From the NCBI RefSeq assembly GCF_902167145.1, contig NC_050099.1, positions 16,320,434 to 16,384,433 on the forward strand: 64,000 bases of DNA, written 5' to 3'. The position numbers and the translations under genes are program-made. Below are positions 10,606 to 22,344 of this stretch, piece after piece. Below the pieces are notes generated by a model. It was not told the DNA's origin. It did not search any database and worked only from the letters and a program-made list of their open reading frames with translations. Source of the stretch: Zea mays. Its lineage: Eukaryota > Streptophyta > Magnoliopsida > Poales > Poaceae. The stretch's first letter is position 1, and the number at the start of each line of letters is the position of its first letter.

Positions 10606-13600
10606 GTGCCAACCTCTTCGACAAGATGCTCAAGGAGCCGTGCCCCTATCATCAGGGGCCCGTTAAGCACACCCTTGAGGAGTGCACCATGCTTCGGCGC
10701 CACTTCCATAGGGCCGGGCCACCCGCGGAGGGTGGCAGGGCTCGCGACGACGACAAGAAGGAAGATCACCAGGCAGGAGAGTTCCCCGAGGTCCGCGACT
10801 GCTTCATGATCTACGGTGGGCAAGCGGCGAATGCCTCGGCTCGGCACCACAAGCAAGAGCGTCGGGAGGTCTGTTCGGTAAAGGTGGCGGCGCCAGTCTA
10901 CCTAGACTGGTCTGACAAGCCCATCACCTTCGACCAAGCCGACCACCCCGACCGCGTGCCGAGCCTGGGGAAATACCCGCTCGTTGTCGACCCCGTCATC
11001 GGCGACGTCAGGCTCACCAAGGTCCTCATGGACGGAGGCAGCAGCCTCAGCATCATCTACGCCGAGACCCTCAGGCTCCTGCGTGTTGATCTATCCTCGG
11101 TCCGAGCAGGCGCTGCGCCTTTCCACGGAATCATCCCCAGGAAACGCGTCCAGCCCCTCGGACAACTCGATCTTCCCGTCTGCTTTGGGACACCCTCCAA
11201 CTTCCGAAGGGAGACCCTCACGTTCGAGGTGGTCGGGTTCCGAGGAACCTACCACGCAGTACTGGGGAGGCCATGCTACGCGAAGTTCATGGCCGTCCCC
11301 AACTACACCTACCTCAAGCTCAAGATGTCGGGCCCCAACGGGGTCATAACCGTCGGCCCCACGTACCGACACACGTTCGAATGCGACGTGGAGTGCATGG
11401 AGTACGCCGAGGCCCTCGCCGAATCCGAGGCCCTCATCGTCGACCTGGAGAGCCTCTCGAAGGAGGTGCCAGACGTGAAGCGCCACACCGGCAACTTCGA
11501 GCCAGTGGAGACGGTTAAATCCGTCCCCCTCGACCCCAGCAGCGACGCCTCCAAGCAGATCCGGATCGGCTCTGAGCTCGATCCCAAATAGGAAGCAGTG
11601 CTCGTCGACTTTCTCCGCGCAAACGCCAACGTTTTCTTGTGGAGTCCCTCGGACATGCCCGGCATACCGAGGGATGTCGCCGAGCACTCGCTGGATATCT
11701 GAGCTGGAGCCTGACCCATGAAGCAGCCTCTGCGCCGATTCGACGAAGAAAAGCGCAGAGCCATAGACGAGGAGATCCACAAGCTAATGGCGGCAGGGTT
11801 CATCAAAGAGGTATTCCATCCCGAATGGCTTGCCAACCCTGTGCTTGTGAGAAAGAAAGGAGGGAAATGGCGGATGTGTGTAGACTACACTGGTCTAAAC
11901 AAAGCATGTCCGAAGGTTCCCTACCCTCTGCCTCGCATCGACCAAATCGTGGATTCCACTGCTGGGTGCGAAACCCTGTCTTTCCTTGATGCCTACTCAG
12001 GGTATCACCAAATCAGGATGAAAGAGTCCGACCAGCTCGCGACTTCTTTCATCACACCCTTTGGCATGTACTGCTATGTCACCATGCCGTTCGGCTTGAG
12101 GAATGCGGGTGCAACGTACCAACGGTGCATGAACCATGTGTTCGGCGAACACATTGGCCGAACAGTCGAGGCCTACGTCGATGACATCGTAGTCAAGACG
12201 AGGAAAGCCTCCGACCTCCTTTCCGACCTTGAAGTGACATTCCGATGTCTCAAGGCGAAAGGCGTGAAGCTCAATCCTGAGAAGTGTGTCTTCAGGGTTC
12301 CCCGAGGCATGCTCTTGGGGTTCATCGTCTCCGAGCGGGGCATCGAGGCCAACCCAGAGAAGATCGCGGCCATCACCGGCATGGGGCCCATCAAGGACTT
12401 GAAAGGCGTATAGAGAGTCACAGGATGCCTTGCGGCTCTGAGCCGCTTCATCTCGCGCCTCGGCGAAAGAGGCCTGCCTCTGTACCGCCTCCTAAGGAAG
12501 GCCGAGTGCTTCACTTGGACCACTGAGGCTGAGGAAACCCTCGGGAACCTGAAGGCGCTCCTTACAAACGCGCCCATCTTGGTGCCCCCCGCTGCCGGAG
12601 AAGCCCTCTTGATCTACGTCGCCGCGACCACTCAGGTGGTTAGCGCCGCGATTGTGGTTGAGAGACGAGAAGAGGGGCATGCATTGCCCGTCCAGAGGCC
12701 AGTCTACTTCATCAGCGAGGTACTGTCCGAGACCAAGACCCGCTACCCACAAATTCAGAAGCTGCTATACGCGGTGATCCTGACGCGGCGGAAGTTGCGA
12801 CACTACTTCGAGTCTCATCTGGTAACTGTGGTGTCATCCTTCCCCCTGGGAGAGATCATCCAATGCCGAGAGGCCTTGGGTATAATTGCAAAGTGGGCAG
12901 CGGAAATCATGGGCGAAACGATCTCGTTCGCCCCTCGGAAGGCCATCAAGTCCCAGGTCTTGGCGGACTTCGTGGCTGAATGGGTCGACACCCAGCTCCC
13001 AACAGCTCCGATCCAACCGGAACTCTGGACCATGTTCTTCGATGGGTCGCTGATGAAGACAGGAGCAGGCGCAGGCCTGCTCTTCATCTCGCCCCTCGGA
13101 AAGCACCTACGCTACGTGCTACGCCTCCATTTCTCGGCGTCCAACAACGTGGCTGAGTATGAGGCTCTGGTTAACGGTTTGCGCATCGCCATCGAGCTAG
13201 GGGTCCTACGCCTCGACGCTCGCGGTGACTCGCAGCTCGTCATCGACCAAGTCATGAAGAACTCCCACTACCGCGACCCGAAGATGGAAGCCTACTACGA
13301 TGAGGTTCGGCGCCTGGAAGACAAGTGCTACAGGCTTGAGCTCAACCACATCGCCCGACGCTACAACGAGACTGTGGACGAGCTGGCTAAAATAGCCTCG
13401 GGGCGAACAACGGTTCCCCCGGACGTCTTCTCCCGAGACCTGCATCAACCCTCCGTCAAGACCGACGACACGCCCGAGCCCGAGAAGGCCTCGGCACAGC
13501 CCGAGACACCCTCGGCTCAGTCCAAGGTACCCTCGGCTCAGTCCGAGGCACCCTTGACACAGTTCGAGGTACCCTCGGCTCGGCCCGAGGCACCCTCGGC

Positions 13601-14945
13601 TCAACCCGAGGCACCCTCAGCTCCGCCCGAGGTACCCTCGGCCCCCGAGGGTGAGGCACTGCGCATCGAGGAGGAGCGAAGCGAGGTCACACCTAATCGA
13701 AACTGGCAGATCCCGTACCTGCAATATCTCCACCGAGGAGAGCCACCCCTCGACCAAGCCGAAGCTCGACGGTTGGCGCGGCGCGCCAAGTCGTTTGTCT
13801 TGCTGGGGGACGGGAAAGAGCTCTACCACCGCAGCCCCTCAGGCATCCTCCAGTGATGCATTTCCATCGCCGAAGGCCAGGAGCTCCTACAACAGATACA
13901 CTCGGGGGCTTGCGGCCATCACGCAGCACCTCGAGCCCTTGTTGGAAACGCCTTTCGACAAGGTTTCTACTAGCCGACGGTGGTGGCCGACGCCACTAGA
14001 ATTGTCCGCACCTGCGAAGGGCGTCAGTTCTACGCAAGGCAGACCCACCTGCCCGCTCAGGCTCTGCAAACGATACCCATCACCTGGCCTTTTGCTGTGT
14101 GGGGTCTGGACCTCGTCGGCCCCTTGCAGAAGGCACTCGGGGGCTACACGCACCTGTTGGTCGCCATCGACAAATTCTCCAAGTGGATCGAGGTCCGACC
14201 CCTAAACAGCATCAGGTCCGAACAGGCGGTGGCGTTCTTCACCAACATCATCCATCGCTTTGGGGTCCCGAACTCCATCATCACCGACAACGGCACCCAG
14301 TTCACCAGCAGAAAGTTCCTGGACTTCTGCGAGGATCACCACATCCGGGTGGACTGGGCCGCCGTGGCTCACCCCATGACGAATGGGCAAGTAGAGCGTG
14401 CCAACGACATGATTCTACAAGGACTCAAGCCTCGGATCTACAACGACCTCAACAAGTTCGGCAAGCGATGGATGAAGGAACTCCCCTCGGTGGTCTGGAG
14501 TCTGAGGACAACGCCGAGCCGAGCCACGGGCTTCACGCCGTTCTTTCTAGTCTATGGGGCTGAGGCCATCCTGCCCACAGACTTAGAATACGGTTCCCCG
14601 AGGATGAGGGCCTACGCCGACCAAAGCAATCAAGCTAATCGAGAAGACTCACTGGACCAGCTGGAGGAGGATCGGGACATGGCCTTACTACTCTCGGCGC
14701 GGTACCAGCAGTCCCTGCGATGCTACCACGCCCGAGGGGTTCGGTCCCGAGACCTCCAGGTGGGCGACCTGGTGCTTCGGCTGCGATAAGACGCCCGAGG
14801 GCGGCACAAGCTCACGCCTCCCTGGGAGGGGCCGTTCGTCATCGCCAAAGTTCTGAAGCCCGGAACATACAAGCTGGCCAACAGTCAAGGCGAGGTCTAC
14901 AGCAACGCTTGGAACATCCAACAGCTACGTCGCTTCTACCCTTAA
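10606..14945 (+). pseudogene. Huck-like pol (protease, RT, RNase H, aRNase H, integrase), interrupted
   Basis: One reading frame across 4.3 kb with domains in order. Aspartic protease, catalytic MDGGSS near 11030. RT about 11800-12420 with KWRMCVDYTGLN and the YVDD box near 12172. First RNase H to about 12980. A second, archaeal-like RNase H (FFDGS near 13036, then NNVAEYEAL) about 13020-13400. Integrase about 13857-14790 with ITDNGTQF; then a C-terminal tail ending at TAA 14943-14945. The dual RNase H marks the Tat lineage. In-frame stops: 11589, 11700, 11712, 12411, 13854, 13971 and 14787. One zinc-finger cysteine is also changed (CEGRQ). Not functional as a polyprotein. Confidence 0.9.
13490..13650 (+). 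repeat. 21-bp repeat linker in Huck pol
   Basis: About eight imperfect 21-bp units (ccctcggctcagtccgaggca type) encode a PSAQPEA-like heptad linker between the second RNase H and the integrase. It looks like a flexible, expandable spacer. Confidence 0.85.
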
Positions 14946-17900
14946 GATGCTTTCAAGTTGTTCGTATGCCTCGTTCCCACGCAAAGTTTAGTCATCAAGG
15001 AAGGGTCAGCCTTGCCTCGGCAAAGCCCGACCCTCCCTCGGGGGCTAAAAGGGGGGAACCCCCTCTGCGTCGAAATTTTCCTCGAAAAAAGATCTTTTCT
15101 GCCAGAATGTCTTTCGTGCTTTTCGACTACTTCGAAAGTGGATCCTGAAAACGGCGGAGTACACGTAAGCAGCCAAGGCTGACCGAGCCGAGGGACTCCT
15201 ACGCCTCCGGGATACGGATACCTCACTCATCACCTTCTGCGATAAGTAACTCGCGTTCGGATAAGTGATTCCGCGGACCGAACAAGTCTTCACGCTTGAA
15301 AGTTCCTCTGCCGAAACGATTCTTCGGGCCTTCTCGACTGCGTCGGTGACAGAACCCTATGGACGGGTAAGAGTGCGCGTAAGCGGCAAGGCCGACCGAG
15401 CCGAGGGATTCCTACGCCTCCGGGATACGGATACCTCACTCATCGCCTTCCGTGAAAAGCAACTCTCGCTCGCACAGACAATTCTGTTACCGGCAAAAAA
15501 GTCCAGATACTCGAAACAAGGGGAAAAGAAACGCAGCTTTACAACACGACGATGGTGTGTTTGGGCCTCGGCGGCCGCAAAAAACACACACTACAAGATA
15601 ATCCGATCCTACAGGCTCGGATCTTGACAGTTGAAGGGAGCAGCAGCACCCTCGGCGTCAACTACACCTTCGGCGAGGTCCGACCTAGCCTCGGACGGCG
15701 ACGCAGTCGGAGAATCTCCACTCTGAAGGACGACAACATCACCACGCCCGGGCCATCACCGCCAGGGTCTTCTCCAGGAATCCGGCTCGGGCAGACGGCT
15801 CGGCCGATCACCCCGAGGCCTCGGCTAGCTGTCCCCCGAAGACATCAGCCCGATCCGAGGCCTCGTCAACTCAATTCCGGCGACGGTCCCGCCAGTGGAC
15901 GACCCGGCCAGGCTCTGGCCGACCAAGTCTTCTTTTCGAGCCAACTCTGCCTCTGTCCGTGCTGACACTGCTACCCCTGGCTTCGGCTCATCGAAGAGCG
16001 ACCGAGGGGTTCCTTTAACTAAGCAAGAGAAGCCTCGGACAGCAAGGCCGACCGAGCCGAGGGACTCCTACGCCTCCGGGATACGGATACCTCACTCGTC
16101 ACCTTTGCACGGGGCGACTCACGCTTGGTGAAGCGGTTCAGATAACCAACAGGCGAGTCTTAGTGCTCGAAAATGAGGAAAAAACACGGCTCCGCGCCAA
16201 AAATACATACATGTTCAGGCCCCGACAGCCGCAATGGACAAAACACCAGCATTCAAGATGCCATTACAAACGGAACTCCGGTTCCGTCCCCGCGGGAATG
16301 AACAACCTCCACACCAGGGAGCCTGCGGGGCGACAAGTTCCGGGCGACTCGCCAGCGACCTCTGCAGCAGCAGCTATGGTCCCAGGACGGACGCGGCCAC
16401 CGGAAGGCTCTCGTTTGCGTCCCCGCTCAAGGGACGCGAACCAGACATCAAAGCCAAAGAGCCGGAGGTCGGCCCGTAGGCGGCACTAACGGCCTCAACG
16501 GTGGGGAAGCTTCCCCCGGCTGCCACCACGTCAGCACCGACGACGGCGTCCGCCTCTCCACCAACGCCGCACCGGCGAACGCGGGCCGCTCCGAAGCGCA
16601 CCGGCAGGTCCTCGCTCCTGTCCTCGCCATGAAAACGAGGAAGAGGGTGGAATGTTGCATCCTAGCTGGGCAGCAACAGTTCGCCTTCCTCGGCATGGCT
16701 GGAGGATGCCTCCTCCGCAGAGCTGGGGGATGGTTTCCGCCACCAGAAGCTGGAAGAGGAGGTGGCCAGCTGACCCGTGCGGGAGGTAGAGCCCCGGCTC
16801 GCCTCGCTCTCCGCCCCAGCAAGGACAGTAGGCATCCTTGAAGCTGAGGGAGGGGCGGGGGCCGTAGCCCAGCTTGCTTCTCCCCATCCAGGGGTTGGTG
16901 GTCACCGTCTCAGGTGACCACCGGCGAGGGGGTGCAGCCGGGCCGCGTGATGAAAATCCTTGAAGCCGAACGATGGCTGAAAGGTACCAACTTCCATGAA
17001 GTTGCGTTCCTCCAACGACAAGGCGGAAGGATTGCGGGTGTCCCCCATCCGGGGGCTCGGAAGGTGGAAAGACACGACACATAAGGGAGCGCGAAGACAC
17101 GGTCGCCTTTCAAGGGGGTCACCCTCCTTTTAAAGGCGACTCTCCCTACTTGCGTCCCCAGCCGTCGTGGGCTGAGTCTTCTCCAACACGCTCCAAGGTC
17201 CTCCCCCTACGGCGCGGGGGCTGGGTCCCACACGTCATGCAAACTGGCCCAGGGCAGAAGAAGCCAAACCGCCGCGCGCGGTGCATGCAACCGCCCAGCG
17301 GTTACAAGCGTTCCTCCACTTTCGCCCAGACCAGCGGGTGAAAGGGCGGACAGCCGTGCGGGCAGCATGCAACCGCGCCAAGTGGGCGCGCCCCTCCGAC
17401 TTCCAACGCACCCAGCATGGAGGCCCAGGCCCACGCGTCATGCAACCGGCGCGCCGGTTGCTGCGTGCGAGCAACTGCATCGCCACTCGCACCACTACCA
17501 CGCCTCCTCGACTGCGGAACCAGTGCCGCGACTCGAGGCAACCCTGCGTACGACCCAGCAGTGCCAGCCTGGCGCGACGGTCAATACGGCCAAAAATGGG
17601 CCGGCAGTAATGGCGGCGGCAGGCGGGCAGGAGCAGCGGTCACGTCGTCAGCCAAGCTTATGTCCCATCCAAGGGCAGTGAGAGAACCCTCTCTCACGGC
17701 GTGAAGACGGTGCGCCCGTGTTCCGTTCCTCGAACGGCTCACGCACGCGCAACGGCCACCTGGCGAACCACTCGCCCCATCGCATTAACTCCGCGGCGGG
17801 ACATGCGGCGCCTCTGGCAGGAGAAGCAAGCGACGCTTCGCCTTCGCTATAATGACCGCGTCAAAAAAGGTACGCCACGTCATTCGATTTCGTATCCTTT

Positions 17901-18921
17901 TCCTTTTCCTCTTTCTCTCTCTTACAACAGGGACCGGGAAAGGGGGATACCCCGAAAAGGATCCTTCTCCGTGAAGGAAACAGGCCCCGAGCCTCCCTAC
18001 TGATCAGAGGTTCGAAGGATGGCCCCTCGGAGGGGTTCAACAGCCGCCTCAGAGCGCTTGGGTTCTGCGCCCACTACTAGTCAGAGGTTCGAAGGCCGGC
18101 CCCTCGGAAGGGTTCAACGGCCGCCTCAGGCCACTCGGGCTCCGCGCCCACTACTGATCAGGGGTTCGTAGGCTGGCCCTCGAAGGGTTCACAGCCGCCT
18201 TAGACACAGAGCGAGGGATGACCCTGGGTACGTTCGATACATAACCAAGGCTCGGGCTACGCTCCCGAGGTACCCTAGGACATTTCCGAGACCAGCGGGA
18301 ACGATCTTGTAACGGAATCCCATCAGAGGGAGGCATCGAGCCCTCGGACCCCGTCGAAAGGGGACCGGGTCCGGCAGATCACCCGCAGGTACTTTTGAGC
18401 GCGCCTCCGGGCCTCTAGCCGACCCCTAACAAATGGGGCACGAGCGTCCACTCGGATTACCCGCCAGCAGCTCACCGGAGACACCATGTTCGGCGCCCTC
18501 CGAGGGCAACATGGCGCTTCCCCCCTCCTCCTTGCGGAAAGGCGACGCAGGGGCGTATGTAAAAAAGTCGAGTCTGTCCTCCACCGTCCTCTCGCCCTGT
18601 GTAGAGGCTCGGGAGCTGCTCTCGCAAACCCGGCTCCGGCCAAACCGTTGACAGCGTCAACATACCAGCCGAGAACTTGGGATCCGACCGTGCACCCGGG
18701 CTACGACCAGCTCGCATGAGGGAACGACCAGACCAGCCGAAGCATTGCGCGAGGCATTAAGACCTCCACTCCTCCGAGGCCTCGGGGCCTACACCCGGCG
18801 GGTGCGCTCGCGCGCACCCACCAGAACAAAACGCAACCGAGAAAGGCTGGTCCCCTTGCAAAAAAGTGTGACAAAAGCCTCCAAGCGAGTATTAACACTC
18901 CCTTCGAGGCTCGGGGGCTAC
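14946..18921 (+). other. long 3' non-coding region of Huck-like element
   Basis: Nearly 4 kb between pol and the 3' LTR with no sense-strand gene. It holds three copies of a motif around gatacggatacctcactc (15211, 15426, 16079), a tandem array of about 75 bp units (gaggttcgaaggNNGGcccctcgg type, near 18005, 18078, 18160), repeated catgcaaccg boxes (17220-17450) and the antisense frame listed separately. The PPT (ggctcgggggctac) is at 18908-18921, immediately before the LTR. Confidence 0.8.
16264..17100 (-). pseudogene. antisense ORF in Huck 3' region, broken copy
   Basis: Reads antisense to the element. The frame starts at GTG 17098-17100 where the second Huck copy has ATG; it runs SSRSLM, then RVFPPSEPPDGG, RLVVGGTQL and LGCNIPPSSS, stopping at 16531. 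The C-terminal part continues in another frame to VWRLFIPAG and TAA 16264-16266. The start change and a frame-disrupting insertion make this copy defective, while the other copy (61620-62336) is open throughout. No domain recognised. Antisense ORFs between pol and the 3' LTR are known in some Tat-lineage Gypsy elements; this is inferred to be one. Confidence 0.55.
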
Positions 18922-20594
18922 TGTCGGGGACCATAATTAGGGGTACCCTCAAGACTCCTAATTCTCAGCTGGTAACCCCCATCAGCACAAAGCTGCAAAG
19001 GCCTGATGGGTGCGACTAAGTCAAGGATCGGTCCATTCGAGGGACTCGATCACGCCTCGCCCGAGCCCAGCCTCGGGCAAGGGTAGCCGACCCCGGAGGA
19101 TCTACGTCTCGCCCGAGGCCCCCTCCAGCAACGGACATACTTTCGGCTCGCCCGAGGCCCAGCCTTCACCAAGAAGCAACCTTGGCCAAATCGCCACGCC
19201 AACCGACCAAATTGTAGGGGCATTTAATGCAAAGGTGGCCTAACATCTTTATCCTGACGCACGCCCTCCAGTCGACAGAGCCGAAGTGACCGTAGTCACT
19301 TCGCCGCTCCACTGACCGGTCTGACAAGAGGACAGCGCCGTCTGCGCCGCTCCGACTGTTGTGCCACTCGACAGAGTGAGGCTGACAGCAGCCAAGTCCG
19401 GCCCTAGGCGCCATGGGAAACTCCGCTTCACCCGACCCCAGGGCTCGGACTCGGGCTCAGCCCCGGAAGACGACGAACTCCGCTTCGCCCGACCCCAGGG
19501 CTCGGACTCGGGCTCAGCCCCGGAAGACGACGAACTCAGCTCCGCCCGACCCCAGGGCTCGGACTCGGGCTCAGCCTCGGAAGACGACGAACTCCGCTTC
19601 GCCCGACCCCAGGGCTCGGACTCGGGCTCAGCCCCGGAAGACGACGAACTCCACTCCGCCCGACCCCAGGGCTCGGACTCGGGCTCAGCCCTAGAAGACG
19701 ACGGACTCCGCTTCGCCCGACCCCAGGGCTCGGACTCGGGCTCAGCCCCGGAAGACGACGAACTCCGCTTCGCCCGACCCCAGGGCTCGGACTCAGCCCT
19801 GGCCTCAGCCGACGGTCTCCGCCTCGCCTGACCCAGGGGCTCGGACTCGACCTCGGCCTCGGAAGACAGACTCAACCTCGACCTCGGAGGAGCCTCCACA
19901 TCGCCCAACCCAGGGCACGGACCGACCACGTCAACAGGAGGCGCCATCATTACCCTACCCCAAGCTGACTCAGGCTACGAGGAACAAGACCGGCGTCCCA
20001 TCTGGCTCGCTCCGCCAGACAAGTAATGATGGCGCCCCGCACGCTCTATGACGATGGCGGCTCTCAGCCCCCTTACGGAAGCAAGAGGACGTCAGCAAGG
20101 ACTCGACAGCCCCGACAGCTGTCCTTCCGCCAGGCTCCAGCGCTCCTCCGACGGCCACGACACCACACGAACCGGGTGCCAAGACCTCTCCGGCTGCCAC
20201 AATGGCATGTACTTAGGGCACTAGCTCTCCTCCGCTAGACACGTTAGCACACTGCTACACCCCCATTGTACATCTGGATCCTCTCCTTGCGCCTATAAAA
20301 GGAAGGACCAGGGCCCTCTTACAGAAGGTTGGCCGCGCGGGGAAGGACGGGACGGCGCTCGCGTGAGGCCGCTCGCTCCCTCCCGCGTGGACGCTTGTAA
20401 TCCCCTACTGCAAGCGCACCCGACCTAGGCGCGGGACAAACACGAAGGCCGCGGGATTTCCACCTCTCACGCTCGTCTCCCTCCGGCTGCCTTCCCCCCT
20501 TCACGCTCCGTCTCGCGCCGACCCATCTGGGCTGGGGCACGCGGCGACAATTTACTCGTCGGTCCAGGGACCCCCGGATTTCGAAACGCCGACA
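18922..20594 (+). repeat. 3' LTR of Huck-like element
   Basis: 1673 bp, same ends as the 5' LTR, with a TATA box near 20294 and seven 57-bp minisatellite cores (about 19413-19800). Apart from unit number it is nearly identical to the 5' LTR by eye, so the insertion is not old. Open frames at 19249-19950 arise from the repeat array. Confidence 0.93.
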
Positions 20595-20745
20595 CTAGGT
20601 ATCCTTCAAGAGCTTCCACGAGATTAGAGGATAAACACGCAAGGAGATATGAGTTTAATCGACTGATCTAATTTTATCGCGGACCGTCCGCATTTATAGC
20701 CGGATTGTCCGGGCCTCAATGCAAGACCGTCTGGTGCCCAGTGTT
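20595..20745 (-). repeat. LTR of old Gypsy element, part 2
   Basis: Resumes after the Huck insertion with the duplicated ctagg (20595-20599). It again contains the GC motif cggaccgtccgc (near 20681) and a related ctggtgcc motif, as on the other side of Huck at 6273-6724. The outer LTR end could not be fixed; it is placed where the GC motif pattern stops, about 20745. Confidence 0.55.
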
Positions 20746-20787
20746 ATAAATGATGCTCATACCAAAAAAAAAAATCACACACTATAT

Positions 20788-21006
20788 GATTGGTTGCTAG
20801 CACCTGCGGCGGGTGGCTTGCGCGAGCCTGGGCAGCCAGAAACGCCGCTAGCTCACTTCTCTGCGCATGCTGGCAGGTGGGTGAAAAAATATCTACACTG
20901 TCTCCACGCATGCAGGATGGAACCATATCATGAGAAAACCAATCACTAACTGAAGCCTGATCAACGGCTCTAGTCGGCCTGGACAAGGATGGTCTGGCAA
21001 CCAATC
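20788..21006. repeat. weak inverted-repeat pair upstream of the DC1 gene
   Basis: gattggttgc at 20788-20797 and its reverse complement gcaaccaatc at 20997-21006 bracket 219 bp. No convincing target duplication. It could be an old MITE or simply CCAAT-type promoter elements. Confidence 0.3.
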
Positions 21007-21070
21007 ACAAGGACAAAAACCTTCTCTGTCCTGCATCCTGAACCGCGTGAAAATAGCCCCGTTATTTAAG

Positions 21071-21245
21071 GGGTGTTTGGTTTCTAGGGACTAATGTTTA
21101 GTTTCTTCATTTTATTCCTTTTTTATCTATAAATTGCTAAATATAGAAACTAAACTAAAGTTTTAGTTTCTATATTTAGCAATTTTGGAACTAAAATGGA
21201 ATAAAATATAGGAACTAAACATTAGTCCCTAGAAACCAAACACCC
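21071..21245. mobile_element. fold-back MITE (Tourist-like)
   Basis: 175-bp near-perfect palindrome beginning gggtgtttggtttctaggga and ending with its reverse complement. The two arms pair over almost their full length around a centre near 21158. TIR and size fit Tourist/PIF-Harbinger MITEs. The flanks (ttaag and actta) do not give a clean 3-bp duplication. It sits about 0.1 kb upstream of the DC1 coding region, within its likely promoter. Confidence 0.75.
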
Positions 21246-21280
21246 ACTTAGAAATCCACAACTCCAGACTGGGAACAGCA

Positions 21281-21289
21281 CATAAATAC
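21281..21289 (+). promoter_or_regulatory. possible TATA box of the DC1 gene
   Basis: The AT-rich run ataaatacc lies about 70 bp before the preferred ATG at 21351 and about 35 bp after the MITE, a plausible TATA position in a compact promoter. No other core element is clear. Confidence 0.35.
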
Positions 21290-21350
21290 CATCATTGTGC
21301 GGGAGGCGTTGATCAAACAAAACCAAGCGGTCGAGCTAGATAAGACAACC

Positions 21351-22088
21351 ATGAAGATGCACGAGGTCGAGGAGCCTCCAGCGGAGATCACCCGCGACGC
21401 CCACCCGGCGCACGCGCTGAGGCTGGTGGCCACCGACGACGGCGCGCCGTTCCGGTGCGACGGGTGCAAGGAGCCCGGCAGCGGCCAGGGGCGGCGGTAC
21501 AGGTGCGGCCACGGCTGCGACTTCGACCTGCACGTGGCCTGCGCGCTGGCGGGGCCGACTCTGAGGCACCCCCTCTTCGGCGAGGGCCTCGAGTTCCAGC
21601 TCCTCCCGGAGGCGCCGCCGCCCGTCGACAAGACGTTCTGCGACGCCTGCGGCCTGCGGGCGCCCGGCCTCGTCTACCACTGCTTCGACAGGGACCTGGA
21701 CCTCCACCCGACCTGCGCCGCGCTGAAGCCGGAGAGCGCCTTCCCGGGCGGCCACCTGGCCCAGCTCGGCTGGGAGGCCGCCGAGCACCGCTGCGTCGCC
21801 TGCGACGCCGCCGCCGCCGCCGCCGGCAAGAGGTTCTGGGCGTACCGCTGGGCCTACGGCGGCACGCACGGGTACCTGCACGTGGCGTGCATGAAGAAGA
21901 TCGCCTTTCAGAGCTGGGAACAGGCCTACCAGGCCAGCGTCGTCGGCGGCGGCCTCGTGGAGGCGAGCGTGCCGACGATGACAGCCGTGCTGCACAGGAA
22001 GCGCACCGACGAAATTACGGGCGGCGTTAAGATTATCGACACCGGCATACGCGGGCAGTACCTTTCCAGTTCAACTTGGGGTACTTAA
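21351..22088 (+). CDS. cysteine/histidine-rich DC1 (C1-like) domain protein
   Basis: Intronless 245-aa reading with three DC1-type zinc-binding units. Unit 1: [10 protein letters not shown], then [14 protein letters not shown]. Unit 2: [11 protein letters not shown], then [14 protein letters not shown]. Unit 3: HRCVACD, then GYLHVACM. Plant DC1 proteins are thought to bind zinc and possibly lipids or partners in stress and hormone responses; no substrate can be named. The start at 21351 (accATGaag) is preferred over 21297 because MKMHEVEEP fits family N-termini; the earlier codon adds 18 residues with no family character. Third-position GC is very high, as in many grass genes. The last 30 residues after VPTMTAVLH look unlike the usual tail, so the C-terminus may be altered. 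Confidence 0.82.
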   Translation: MKMHEVEEPPAEITRDAHPAHALRLVATDDGAPFRCDGCKEPGSGQGRRYRCGHGCDFDLHVACALAGPTLRHPLFGEGLEFQLLPEAPPPVDKTFCDACGLRAPGLVYHCFDRDLDLHPTCAALKPESAFPGGHLAQLGWEAAEHRCVACDAAAAAAGKRFWAYRWAYGGTHGYLHVACMKKIAFQSWEQAYQASVVGGGLVEASVPTMTAVLHRKRTDEITGGVKIIDTGIRGQYLSSSTWGT

Positions 22089-22320
22089 ATAATTGGTACT
22101 ATCGCTCTAGTTTATTACACCCAAAATACTGCTGGCACATAAGAGGGCTAGCTGCCTAGCTATAGTGCCGGCCTGTGAATCAAGCCAACGACTTTGTGTA
22201 CCGTTGCCACCTCAGCTGTGTTTAATAATTGGGTTTTTTAAGCTGGTGCCATCAGATTAAGCCTTTTTTTTACCCGGTGTTCATAACTGTTTGGAGCTAT
22301 ATATCGTTACTAGGTAGGTG

Positions 22321-22336
22321 CCCGTGCGATGCCACG
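22321..22336 (-). other. Helitron 1 3' terminal hairpin
   Basis: On the minus strand CCGTG, a six-base loop and CACGG, about 10 bp before the terminal CTAG. Subterminal hairpins at this spacing are characteristic of Helitron 3' ends. Confidence 0.75.
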
Positions 22337-22344
22337 GTATACAA

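Larger units (their letters stand above)
6725..20594 (+). mobile_element. complete Huck-like Gypsy LTR retrotransposon (Tat lineage)
   Basis: A 13,870-bp element bounded by LTRs 6725-8284 and 18922-20594, each starting TGTCGGGGACC and ending CGCCGACA. The target duplication ctagg is exact at 6720-6724 and 20595-20599. Order: LTR, PBS, gag, protease, RT, RNase H plus a second archaeal-like RNase H, integrase, about 4 kb of 3' non-coding DNA with an antisense frame, PPT, LTR. The LTR start matches what I know of maize Huck. Gag and pol are full length but carry several in-frame stops and two frameshifts, so this copy cannot be autonomous. Inserted into an older Gypsy LTR. Confidence 0.93.

Noticed and set aside
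19249..19950. 233-codon minus-strand frame rich in SSSGAEPESEPWG-like repeats
   Set aside because: Same minisatellite in the 3' LTR; no start context, and unit number changes between copies.
20788..21006. MITE call for the gattggttgc inverted pair
   Set aside because: Only 10-bp arms and no target duplication; listed as a weak repeat only.
21336..21995. 219-codon minus frame antisense to the DC1 gene
   Set aside because: Shadow of the high-GC3 coding strand; the plus strand has clear zinc-binding repeats.
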